Part shown: positions 17,559 through 25,436 of the stretch, in pieces
How positions within the stretch are numbered: the first letter of the stretch is position 1
How the letters are laid out: every line of letters starts with the position of its first letter
Source: Desulfobacteraceae bacterium
GTDB lineage: Bacteria > Desulfobacterota > Desulfobacteria > Desulfobacterales > Desulfosalsimonadaceae
NCBI GenBank assembly: GCA_003597945.1
Contig: QZJS01000067.1
Span: forward strand, 1 to 37,520
Direction: 5' to 3'
DNA: 37,520 nt
Position numbers and translations under genes: made by a program
Notes under the pieces: generated by a model
The model's input: the letters and a program-made list of their open reading frames with translations, nothing else
The model's database searches: none
What the model was told of the DNA's origin: nothing

Positions 17559-18953
17559 ATGCGACCCTGTTTCAAAAAAATAATTTCCATCTGGATCGTG
17601 GCGGCCCTGGCCACCGGGTGGCCTTCCGTCAGCACTGTCCATGCCCTGTCCATCAAGGAGGAAGCGGAACTCGCCGATGCCTTTTTAAATGCCGTGCACC
17701 AAGCCTATGATGTCATTGATGACCCGATGATCAACAATTACATCAACCAGGTGGGTCGGAAAATCGTTTCGGTTTTTCCCACCCAGCCGTTTCAATACCG
17801 GTTTTACGTGATCCGCCAGAATGCCTACAACGCCTTTGCCGGACCCGCGGGGAACATATTTGTATTCAGCGGTCTTTTTGAAGCCCTTGATAATGAACAT
17901 GAGCTTGCGGCCCTTCTTGCCCATGAAATCGCCCATGTGTCCAGCAGGCATATCGCGGACCTGATCGCAAAATCCAAAAAAACCAGCCTGGCGACCATGG
18001 CCGGTGTTGTGGCCGGCATTCTCATCGGCATCGGCGGGGCGCCCACCGCCGGCAGCGCCCTGACCATCGGCTCCATGGCCGCCGGCCAGACCATGGTCCT
18101 GGCCTACACCCGGGAAAATGAAATGCAGGCCGACCAGATCAGCCGGACCTATCTCCAGAAAGCCGGATACGAACTTTCGGCCATGCTTTCTTTACTGAAA
18201 AAAATCCGCGCGGTGGACTGGTTCGACATCAATGACATTCCCACCTACCTGAAAACCCATCCGGCCACTGAAGACCGCATCATCTATCTTGACGCCGCGC
18301 TGGAGAAAAAACCAAAAATCGAACCTGAGCCTGATTTTTTGCGAGTCCGAACCCGCCTGACGGCATTGTACGGCGATATGAACGCCGCCACGCGGCGGTT
18401 CGCTTCCCTGGTGGAGCGGCAACCGGATAATCTGACGGCAAATTACGGATACGGCCTGGCTTTGGCCCGCAGCGGCAATCCCAGAGCCGCGATGCCTTAC
18501 CTGACAAAGGTGTTTAACGCACAACCCGATGATCCGTATTTGAAACACGACCTGGGAAGGATCTATTTTCAGGCGGGGGATTATGAAAATGCCCTTGCGC
18601 TCTTAAAAACATCTCCAATTCTGAAAGAAGGCGGTCCGGAGGGGCTTTTTTTCCTCGGACGGTCCCAGATGCAGCTCGGGCATCTCCAGGATGCGGCAGA
18701 CACTTTCCGGATACTGATCCGCGATTATCCGGATTATGACGAGGCCCTCCTTTTCATGGGGACCACCCTGGGCGCAATGGAGAATCTCGGCGGCGCCCAT
18801 TACCATCTCGGACGCTATTATATGAAACAGAGGAATTATAACACCAGCGCCTTTCATTTCAAAAAAGCACTGGAATACGAAAAAGACGAGGATGAGCGAA
18901 AAAAAATCGATGCCGAGATCGAAAACCTTACAACCGAGGAATCAAAACCCTGA
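17559..18953 (+). CDS. M48 metalloprotease with TPR repeats (BepA-like)
   Basis: A 464-residue exported zinc protease. A signal peptide (about residues 1-29, ending VHA-L) precedes the M48 domain: zinc motif AHEIAHVSSRH (H122, E123, H126) and downstream ENEMQAD (third ligand E188). A glycine-rich hydrophobic stretch (about 145-180) lies between them. Residues from about 250 form several TPRs (YGLALARSGNPRAAMPYL, LGRIYFQAGDYENALALL, FFLGRSQMQLGHLQDAADTF). The order signal peptide, M48, TPR is that of BepA, a periplasmic protease/chaperone for outer-membrane protein quality control. Length is near that of BepA. Confidence 0.9.
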   Translation: MRPCFKKIISIWIVAALATGWPSVSTVHALSIKEEAELADAFLNAVHQAYDVIDDPMINNYINQVGRKIVSVFPTQPFQYRFYVIRQNAYNAFAGPAGNIFVFSGLFEALDNEHELAALLAHEIAHVSSRHIADLIAKSKKTSLATMAGVVAGILIGIGGAPTAGSALTIGSMAAGQTMVLAYTRENEMQADQISRTYLQKAGYELSAMLSLLKKIRAVDWFDINDIPTYLKTHPATEDRIIYLDAALEKKPKIEPEPDFLRVRTRLTALYGDMNAATRRFASLVERQPDNLTANYGYGLALARSGNPRAAMPYLTKVFNAQPDDPYLKHDLGRIYFQAGDYENALALLKTSPILKEGGPEGLFFLGRSQMQLGHLQDAADTFRILIRDYPDYDEALLFMGTTLGAMENLGGAHYHLGRYYMKQRNYNTSAFHFKKALEYEKDEDERKKIDAEIENLTTEESKP

Positions 18954-18982
18954 GCCCATCGCCTTGTTTACCCGGTTTACCC

Positions 18983-18988
18983 TTGACA
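18983..18988 (+). promoter_or_regulatory. -35 box of the vapBC promoter
   Basis: Perfect TTGACA. With a 17-nt spacer the -10 would be TACCAA (19006-19011), a weak match lying inside the palindrome at 18996-19027. RNA polymerase and a repressor would therefore compete. Confidence 0.5.
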
Positions 18989-18995
18989 AATAACG

Positions 18996-19027
18996 TATTT
19001 TGTTTTACCAATAGGTAAAACAAAATA
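18996..19027. promoter_or_regulatory. 32-bp palindromic operator of the VapBC-type pair
   Basis: A perfect inverted repeat: arms TATTTTGTTTTACC (18996-19009) and its complement (19014-19027) around AATA. It lies 14 nt upstream of the antitoxin ATG and overlaps the expected -10. AbrB/MazE-type antitoxins repress their own operons by binding such sites, so this is very likely the autoregulatory operator. Confidence 0.7.
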
Positions 19028-19041
19028 AATGGAGAACCGCC

Positions 19042-19272
19042 ATGCCCCTTGTCAAACTCAGCACCAAATCACAGATTGTCCTGCCGGCCAGGATTCGTAA
19101 ACGACTGGCGATTAATCCTGGAGATATGCTTCAAATTATGGAAAAAAATGATACGATTATCATTCATAAAGCCCCGAAATCTCATGTGGAGGCTCTGGAA
19201 CGCTGCGCGTCGAATATTTGGCGCGGATATGAAACTGAACTTGAAAAGAATCGCGCGCAATGGGACAGTTGA
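19042..19272 (+). CDS. AbrB/SpoVT-type antitoxin
   Basis: A 76-residue swapped-hairpin AbrB DNA-binding protein: KLSTKSQIVLPARIRKRLAI, then NPGDMLQIMEKNDTIII covers the whole domain (residues 4-45). A charged tail would wrap the toxin. GGAGAACC (about 19031-19038) precedes the ATG. It overlaps the PIN toxin gene by 13 nt. Confidence 0.88.
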   Translation: MPLVKLSTKSQIVLPARIRKRLAINPGDMLQIMEKNDTIIIHKAPKSHVEALERCASNIWRGYETELEKNRAQWDS

Positions 19273-19712
19273 AACCGGAAAAACTGACCAAGGGCGCAAC
19301 ATTTGCTCTCGATACCGTCGTACTGATTTATTTTCTTGAGCAGCACCCCACCCATTATCCATGCACTAAAAGACTTTTCCATCGTATCGAAACAGGCGAC
19401 CTTGCAGCGATGATATCCGCTCTGGTTTTTGCCGAGCTGCTTGTTCCCGCATATCGCGTCAATGATATCAAACGTGCCGAAACCCTGGTTCAATTGCTGA
19501 CCGGCTTCCCGAATCTCCAGGTTGTTCCCCTGTCTCCGGAAATCTCCGCCGAGGCGGCTCGATTAAGGGCCATCCATGATTTGCGCACACCTGACGCCAT
19601 TCATGCGGCAACGGCTTTGAAAATGGGCGCCAGCGGTATCATCACCAATGACAAAGGATTCTTGAGGCTGACAAACCGGATTGACGTCCATCTGTTTGAC
19701 GCCGGCCGTTAA
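19260..19712 (+). CDS. vapC: VapC-type PIN-domain toxin
   Basis: A 150-residue PIN-domain ribonuclease. The acidic active-site residues are present: D18 (ALDTVVLIYFLE), E59 (LVFAELLVP), D112 (LRTPDAIHAAT) and D131 (IITNDKGF). VapC toxins cleave tRNA or rRNA. An in-frame TTG at 19269 is a possible alternative start, which would remove the 13-nt overlap with the antitoxin. The product converges with fusA with only 6 nt between the stops. All catalytic residues are intact, so the module looks functional. Confidence 0.9.
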   Translation: MGQLKPEKLTKGATFALDTVVLIYFLEQHPTHYPCTKRLFHRIETGDLAAMISALVFAELLVPAYRVNDIKRAETLVQLLTGFPNLQVVPLSPEISAEAARLRAIHDLRTPDAIHAATALKMGASGIITNDKGFLRLTNRIDVHLFDAGR

Positions 19713-19718
19713 ACGGCT

Positions 19719-21752
19719 TTACACTTTATCGAAATGTGAAAACTTCATAGTGAAGTTCCCTCGGCCTTGGGAAGCGGACCGAAGGGCCGTGGCATAGCCG
19801 AACATCTTTGACAGCGGCACGATGGCGGCGATGTTCTGGCTGTCGGCTTTTGCGGAAATGGATTCAATCTTGCCGCCCCGGGCGCTCAGATCGCCGATGA
19901 CTTCTCCCATGAAAGCGTCGGGCACGTAAACCTCCACGTCCATTATCGGCTCCAGCAGGTAAGGATCTCCCTTTTGAAAGGCTTCCCTGCTGGCCATGGA
20001 CGCGGCAACCTTGAAGGCCAGGTCAGACCCCACGGACTCTTTCCAGGACCCGCCCATCAGCACCACCTCTACATCCACCACCGGGTAGCCCATGAGCTGG
20101 CCGTATTCCATGGTTTCCCGAACCCCCTGTTCCACCGCCTTGACAAACCCTTCGGGGACTTCGTCCACCGGGGCTTCGGCACGGAAAACAGGCCCGCTTC
20201 CTCTGGGCAGGGGCCGGACCACCAGCCGGACTTCTCCAAAATGCCGCTGGCCTGCCACCTCCTTGTCGAAAACCGCCGTTGCCGCGGCTTCTTTAGCAAG
20301 GGTTTCCCGGTAAACAACCTGGGGCTTTCCCACGTTGACGCTGGTATTATATTCCCGCTTCATCCGGCTGATAATGATCTCTAAGTGAAGTTCGCCCATT
20401 CCCGACAAGATGGTCTGGCCGGTATCCTTGTCCTGATTCACCTGCAAAGTGGGATCTTCGGCCATGAGTTTGGCCAGAACCTGATCCATTTTTTCCTGAT
20501 CATCCCGGGTCCTGGGTTCCACGGAAATCGAGATTACCGGCCGGTAGAACTCCATCTTTTCCAGCATCACGGTCGTATCGACATCACACAGGGTTTCGCC
20601 GGTGGAAGAATCCTTGAGACCCACCACGCCGACGATATTTCCCGCCGCCGCCGATTCCACGCGCTCCCGCTTGTTGGCGTGCATCCGCATGATACGGGAG
20701 ATTTTTTCCTTTTTTTTCAGGGAAGGATTGTAAACATCCGTGCCCGAGACCAGCGTACCGCTGTAAATCCGGACAAAAGACATCTTGCGCCCCTCCATCA
20801 TGGAGACCTTGAAAATCAGGGCCACCAACGGCCCCTTTTCCTTGGGGGTGATGGTCAGCACCTCCTGGGTCTCCGGATGATGTCCCTGCATGGGCGGCAC
20901 GTCAACCGGACTCGGCAGATAATGGACCACGGCATCGAGCAGCGGCTGAATTCCCTTGTTTTTCAGTGCCGCGCCACAGAAAACGGGCACCGCTTTCAAT
21001 CCAAGGGTAGCCCTTCGAATGGCGGCCACCAGGATATCGTTCGGGATCGGCTTTTCCTCAAGGTACAATTCCATGATCGCGTCATCCACGTCGGCGACCT
21101 GTTCAATAAGCTGGTCCCGATACGCCATGACATCGTCTTTGAATTCATCCGAAACTTCGACAACCTCAACCCCTCCGTTGGGATCATCAGTCTCCCATTG
21201 CACCTGCTTTATCGCCACAAGATCGAGTATCCCCCGGAAGCCGTCTTCACGGCCCATGGGTATCTGCAGCAGCAAAGGGGTCGCATTCAGTCTTTCGCGC
21301 ATCATCTGAACCGTACGGAAAAAATCCGCGCCGACCCGGTCCATCTTATTGATAAAGGCGATTTTCGGGACCATGTACTTGTCCGCCTGACGCCATACCG
21401 TTTCCGATTGCGGCTCCACGCCGCCCACCGCGCAGAATACGCCCACGGCCCCGTCTAAAACCCGCAGGGAACGCTCCACTTCAATGGTGAAATCCACATG
21501 GCCGGGGGTGTCGATGATGTGAATTTCGCAATTTTTCCATTCGCAGGTGGTAACAGCAGAGGTAATGGTGATTCCACGCTCCTGCTCGTCAACCATCCAG
21601 TCCATGACGGCCTCGCCGTCGTGAACCTCGCCGATCTTGTACGAACGGCCGGTATAATAAAGGATCCGCTCCGTGACCGTTGTTTTACCGGCGTCGATGT
21701 GCGCAATAATGCCGATATTGCGGATCTGATTGATTTTTTGTAAATTTTTCAT
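19719..21752 (-). CDS. fusA: Translation elongation factor G
   Basis: A 677-residue EF-G driving ribosomal translocation. G1 is AHIDAGKTT (about residues 17-25), switch [10 protein letters not shown], and NKMD is G4. Domains II-V follow, with GMGELHLEI and the C-terminal [14 protein letters not shown]. It is not next to rpsL/rpsG/tuf, so it may be a second or relocated EF-G. It is about 15 residues shorter than E. coli EF-G. The start overlaps the stop of the GerMN gene (ATGA), so the two are translationally coupled. Confidence 0.95.
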   Translation of the reverse strand: MKNLQKINQIRNIGIIAHIDAGKTTVTERILYYTGRSYKIGEVHDGEAVMDWMVDEQERGITITSAVTTCEWKNCEIHIIDTPGHVDFTIEVERSLRVLDGAVGVFCAVGGVEPQSETVWRQADKYMVPKIAFINKMDRVGADFFRTVQMMRERLNATPLLLQIPMGREDGFRGILDLVAIKQVQWETDDPNGGVEVVEVSDEFKDDVMAYRDQLIEQVADVDDAIMELYLEEKPIPNDILVAAIRRATLGLKAVPVFCGAALKNKGIQPLLDAVVHYLPSPVDVPPMQGHHPETQEVLTITPKEKGPLVALIFKVSMMEGRKMSFVRIYSGTLVSGTDVYNPSLKKKEKISRIMRMHANKRERVESAAAGNIVGVVGLKDSSTGETLCDVDTTVMLEKMEFYRPVISISVEPRTRDDQEKMDQVLAKLMAEDPTLQVNQDKDTGQTILSGMGELHLEIIISRMKREYNTSVNVGKPQVVYRETLAKEAAATAVFDKEVAGQRHFGEVRLVVRPLPRGSGPVFRAEAPVDEVPEGFVKAVEQGVRETMEYGQLMGYPVVDVEVVLMGGSWKESVGSDLAFKVAASMASREAFQKGDPYLLEPIMDVEVYVPDAFMGEVIGDLSARGGKIESISAKADSQNIAAIVPLSKMFGYATALRSASQGRGNFTMKFSHFDKV

Positions 21753-22321
21753 CGAATCAATAATATGTTCGCTTTAAAGGGAAACCGGATATCAATATGG
21801 CCGGCCAGAGTTTTTGCCTCCTGACCTTCGATCAAAAACTTCACCTGGTCCACCTCCGGCATGTTGAGTACCACCGTATTGACGACGGCATAAAGGGTCA
21901 TCATCTCGGACCGGATACCGCCCGGCCCGACGGCGACCTCGCGGCTCAAATCGATCCAGGCGGTTTTATCCCGGGTGATATAGATGGCCAGCACCCGGGT
22001 ATCCTCGGGAACCGTTCTGATCAAATCCCCCGTTGGACCTTTGACCAGGGCCTCCACCAGCAGCCTGCAATGGCTTACCGCATCTTCGGCCGGTGGAAAC
22101 CTCCGCGCCTCGCCCGTTAAAAATCGGTACCGGCTGTCCGCGTAATACAGATAAACCGGAAGACGGCCACGGCCATCTTTCAACACCTCTCCCGATTTTC
22201 CGGCTTCATTGTCAGCGGCCAGAAGCGTTCCCGGCGCCGGCCAGAGTAAAAGCCAGAAAACAATGAGAAGAAATCTATATTTTATTTTACACATTACACG
22301 GATGCTTAATTTTCTTTGCAT
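21749..22321 (-). CDS. GerMN-domain exported protein
   Basis: A 190-residue protein with an N-terminal hydrophobic signal (about residues 16-36, [19 protein letters not shown]) and a GerMN domain (about 50-185: [57 protein letters not shown], the last an LGALA-type beta-alpha pattern). GerMN domains occur in spore germination and cell-envelope proteins; the role here is unknown. M10 (22294) is an alternative start, and no clear ribosome site marks either. There is no lipobox Cys. It is unusually coupled to fusA. Confidence 0.75.
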   Translation of the reverse strand: MQRKLSIRVMCKIKYRFLLIVFWLLLWPAPGTLLAADNEAGKSGEVLKDGRGRLPVYLYYADSRYRFLTGEARRFPPAEDAVSHCRLLVEALVKGPTGDLIRTVPEDTRVLAIYITRDKTAWIDLSREVAVGPGGIRSEMMTLYAVVNTVVLNMPEVDQVKFLIEGQEAKTLAGHIDIRFPFKANILLIR

Positions 22322-22663
22322 TAAAATTTTTTATGATATTCAAATCCGGCGCCGCTGTCAATGGATTAACTTAAAAATAAAAAGCTTTATCAAGCGAATC
22401 GATATTTTTACCATGCGAAAATTCAGAACAATCTGATAAAAACCATGAGACGCATTACATTACATCCAGGACGGATTTCGGTTGACAATCGTGAAAAAAT
22501 CCGTCAATAAAATTAATTTTGATCTTTTAAATGGGGGTATTTATCACACGGACGGGGTTTTGATTCCGCCCCCGTTTATGTGTAAATCTTGCACAAAAAA
22601 CCGCGATCTGGCGCTGATCCAAAAGCCTGATCGTAAGGCAGCCAACATGGAGGAGCTTACAAT
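22322..22663. other. Gene-free region between GerMN and the selenoprotein gene
   Basis: 342 nt between divergent genes. It contains a candidate + promoter, TTGACA (22482-22487) with AATAAA 18 nt on (22506-22511). A short leader hairpin ACGGGG/CCCCGT (22552-22557 with 22570-22575) has weaker outer ACAC/GTGT pairing. GGAGGAG (22649-22655) serves the gene at 22664. A 66-codon open frame at 22482 lacks any sign of being real. No riboswitch is recognised. Confidence 0.5.
22482..22511 (+). promoter_or_regulatory. Candidate promoter of the selenoprotein gene
   Basis: Perfect TTGACA with AATAAA after 18 nt. It would leave a leader of about 145 nt including the ACGGGG/CCCCGT hairpin. Read by eye only. 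Confidence 0.35.
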
Positions 22664-23968
22664 ATGGGTGAACCTGCAATAAAAATTACTGGAAAAAGTG
22701 TGTTCATGGACAAGGTCAAGGATCTTCTGCCGGAAGGCGGAAACCTGAATCTTTGTCTGACCTGCGGAGCCTGCTCGTCAGGTTGTCCGGCAACCGGCCT
22801 GGAGGGGATGGATCCCCGCAAATTTCTTCGCATGGCCGCTCTGGGGATGGACGAGGAGATCTCAAGCACGCCGTGGGTATGGATGTGCTCCATGTGCACC
22901 CGGTGCGTGTATGTCTGTCCCATGAAAATCAATATCCCCCAGCTTATTTTCCATGCCCGGAAAACCTGGCCGAGGGATCAGCGGCCCAAGGGTATCCTTG
23001 GTTCCTGCGACATGGCCCTCAGAAGTGATACGTGCAGCGCCATGGGCGCAACGGAAGAGGATTTTCAGTTTGTTGTCGAAGACGTTTTGTCGGAATACCA
23101 GGAAGCACAGCCGGAATTCGCGGAAATGCAAGCCCCACTCAACAAGGTGGGTGCGGAATTCTATTTGAACCAGAACTCACGGGAACCGGTGACCGAGCCG
23201 GACGAAATGGTGCCCCTGTGGAAAATTCTTCACCTGGTGGGCGCGGACTGGACTTACGGCACCAAGGGATGGGCAGCGGAGAACTACTGCCTGTTCCTGG
23301 CCGATGATGAAAACTGGGAAAAAATCGTCAGGACAAAGGTTAAGGCCGTGGAGGACCTTAAATGTAAGGTCTGGCTCAACACCGAGTGAGGGCACGAACT
23401 CTTCGCGGTCCGGTTCGGAGCGCAAAAGTTCAAGATTCCCTACAACTTTGAAATCAAGAGCATCATTCAATATTATGCCCAGTGGATACGGGAAGGAAAA
23501 CTCAAGGTCAATTCCGACTGGAACAAGGATCTGAAAATCAAATTCACGGTCCAGGACCCCTGCCAGCTGGTGCGTAAATCCTTCGGCGACCCGGTGGCCG
23601 ATGACCTGCGGTTTGTGGTAAAAACCGTGGTGGGCGAAGAAAACTTCATCGACATGGCCCCCAATAAGTCCAATAATTACTGTTGCGGCGGCGGCGGCGG
23701 GTATCTCCAGTCCGGCTACACGGACGCCCGCCGGGCTTACGGCAGTCTCAAAGCCGAGCAGATTCTGGCCACGGGCGCAGCTTACTGCATCACCCCCTGC
23801 CACAACTGCCATGCCCAGGTGCATGACTTGAGCGAAATCCGGGAGCATGCCTGGCAGACGGTACATCTCTGGACCATTATCTGCCTGGCCCTGGGCATTC
23901 TCGGCGAAAACGAGCGGGAATATCTCGGGGATGATCTCAAGGAAGTGCTGATGTACCCCGCTGAATAA
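22664..23968 (+). CDS. HdrC/HdrB-like Fe-S oxidoreductase, probable selenoprotein (TGA at 23387 = Sec)
   Basis: One 434-residue protein if TGA 23387-23389 is read as selenocysteine (U242). Residues 31-41 (CLTCGACSSGC) and 75-85 (CSMCTRCVYVC) are two [4Fe-4S] ferredoxin motifs, as in HdrC. The C-terminal half is a CCG domain with C300 (DPCQL), C340-C341 (YCCGGGGG) and C379/C382 (CHNC), as in HdrB/GlpC. U242 lies in NTE-U-GHELFAVR, where related proteins have Cys in the first CCG half. The frame, spacing and homology run unbroken through the TGA: two separate genes would leave a second piece without a start near the break and would split the domain. It should move electrons between a quinone or ferredoxin partner and a thiol/disulfide. 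Strong GGAGGAG site. The alternatives, a true stop or a frameshift, are less likely. Confidence 0.82.
23387..23417 (+). promoter_or_regulatory. UGA selenocysteine codon and SECIS-like hairpin
   Basis: The UGA codon at 23387-23389 is followed by a hairpin: CGAAC (23395-23399) pairs with GTTCG (23413-23417), a TCTT bulge interrupts the 5' side, CG (23404-23405) pairs with CG (23411-23412), and the apical loop is CGGTC. Loop bases GGTC are 18-21 nt after the UGA. In E. coli fdhF the loop GGUC is 19-22 nt after the UGA. This is the SelB-binding arrangement expected of a bacterial SECIS. The fold was drawn by hand. Confidence 0.6.
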
Positions 23969-23973
23969 ATCAT

Positions 23974-24010
23974 GAAGAGGGGGCTGGATGCGCATCCGGT
24001 CCCCCTCTTC
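23974..24010. terminator. Strong hairpin after the selenoprotein gene
   Basis: GAAGAGGGGG (23974-23983) pairs with CCCCCTCTTC (24001-24010). A further CTGGAT/ATCCGG extension with one bulged T gives about 16 pairs closing on GCGC. It starts 5 nt after the stop. No U-tract follows (AATTTGC), so it is either a Rho-independent-like terminator lacking U's or an mRNA 3'-end stabiliser. Confidence 0.6.
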
Positions 24011-24199
24011 AATTTGCAAAAAACACTGACTCCCCGGGCCTTTTTTCGTTTTTATTTTTCCGTCTTTTTCAATATCTTTTATCAATGACCACCGTGCTGC
24101 CGACGTGGTTAAGGCGATTCGACGGGTTGCTCCATATTAATAAACCCGCCTTCCTGTAAGCGCATCAACCCATTGATCCTGTAATCAGCGGAGGTTCTC

Positions 24200-25426
24200 A
24201 TGAAAATCAAAGCCATTGAACTCTTCCACGTATCGGTCCCCCTGGCAAAGACCTTCTGGCCCACCTGGATTCCGGGCTATCCCCAGACTCACAACCGCTT
24301 CACCCTGATCAAGATCACCACCGACGACGGGATCACCGGCTATTCGGCGGGATCGGCCATGGGAAAGGAGCGTGAGGGCCTGGGCGATCTGCTGGGCGGC
24401 TATCTCATCGGCGCGGACCCAACCGATATCGACCGGGTTCAGAGCCTGCTCAAGCAGGCCGGATTTCTGGGTTGGCGCAACTTCTGGATCGAACCGGCGT
24501 GCTGGGACATCATCGGAAAAAAAGAGGGAAAACCCGTCTACGAACTTCTGGGCGGAAAAGCCCGGCCTATTGACACCTACCTGTCCACCGGAGAAATGCA
24601 TGATCCGGAAAAACGGGTGGATGAACTCCTGGCCCAGAAGGAAAAAGGATTTAAGACCGCCAAGCTGCGCGTCAAAAACAGGGATCTGCACGAAGACATC
24701 CGGCATATCGAGGTCATTCGAAAGGGCGTCGGCGATCAGTTGAAACTGGGGGTGGACGCCAACCAGGGGTGGCTGGTCTCCATCGTGGACCGGATTCCGG
24801 CCTGGGATTTCAACCGGGCCCGGGATTTTGCTTCGGCGTGCGCGGACAATGATATAGGATGGCTGGAAGAACCTCTGGATTCCAGGGATTATGACGGAAA
24901 CGCCGCATTAAAAAAAGTTTCCAGGGTGAAAATATCCGGCGCGGAACTCAACTACGGTTGGGATGAGATCAAGATCATGTTTGAAAAGGACTGCTTCCAC
25001 ATCTACCAGCCGGACGCGGTGTTTGCGGGCGGCATCGCCCAGGTCAAAACCGTCATCGACGCCTGTAAAACCTACAACCGGGAATACTCCCCCCATACCT
25101 GGACCAACGGCATCGGCTTTTATATCAACTGGAACCTGGCCCTGGCCGACCGGGATGGGACCCATCCCCTGGAATTCCCCCTTGAGGAGCCTTCCTGGAT
25201 ACCCGAATTCCGTGAGGGAATCATTGATCCCATTCTGCCGGATCAAAACGGCCGGCTCCAGCCCTTTACCAGGCCCGGGCTCGGGTTTGAGATCAACCCC
25301 AAACTTCTGAAAAAATACGGCAAGCGCTTCTACAAGCTCACTGAGCTGGGCTTAAAGATCAAGGTCATCCGGGAAAAAGGTCTGAAAGCGGCCCTGGACA
25401 TCAAAAAACGCAAGGAAAGCCAGTAA
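24200..25426 (+). CDS. Enolase-superfamily (mandelate racemase/muconate lactonising type) enzyme
   Basis: A 408-residue enzyme with an N-terminal capping domain and a C-terminal barrel. Metal ligands appear as D186 (LGVDANQGW), E223 or E224 (WLEEPLD) and E249 (SGAELNYG). D272 (YQPDAVFAGGI) and H299 (EYSPHTWTNG) form the Asp-His dyad of the mandelate-racemase subgroup. The usual KxK lysine pair reads K155-L-R157 here (AKLRVK), so the S-face base may be altered. It probably racemises or dehydrates an alpha-hydroxy acid; the substrate cannot be told. GGAGG lies upstream of the ATG. Convergent with thrS across 10 nt, and possibly independent of the selenoprotein gene upstream (231-nt gap with hairpin). 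Confidence 0.85.
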   Translation: MKIKAIELFHVSVPLAKTFWPTWIPGYPQTHNRFTLIKITTDDGITGYSAGSAMGKEREGLGDLLGGYLIGADPTDIDRVQSLLKQAGFLGWRNFWIEPACWDIIGKKEGKPVYELLGGKARPIDTYLSTGEMHDPEKRVDELLAQKEKGFKTAKLRVKNRDLHEDIRHIEVIRKGVGDQLKLGVDANQGWLVSIVDRIPAWDFNRARDFASACADNDIGWLEEPLDSRDYDGNAALKKVSRVKISGAELNYGWDEIKIMFEKDCFHIYQPDAVFAGGIAQVKTVIDACKTYNREYSPHTWTNGIGFYINWNLALADRDGTHPLEFPLEEPSWIPEFREGIIDPILPDQNGRLQPFTRPGLGFEINPKLLKKYGKRFYKLTELGLKIKVIREKGLKAALDIKKRKESQ

Positions 25427-25436
25427 GGTTTTTATT

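Noticed and set aside
20385-21458. Long open frame (357 codons) antisense to fusA.
   Set aside because: It is the complement of a fully conserved EF-G; no ribosome site or family pattern.
22482-22682. A 66-codon frame upstream of the selenoprotein gene.
   Set aside because: It overlaps the promoter, ribosome site and start of the real gene and looks like noise.
23570-23968. A separate 132-codon gene for the C-terminal CCG half.
   Set aside because: Its ATG-less start (GTG-like) is internal to homologous sequence, and the preceding in-frame codons are also homologous up to the TGA; read-through as Sec explains both pieces.
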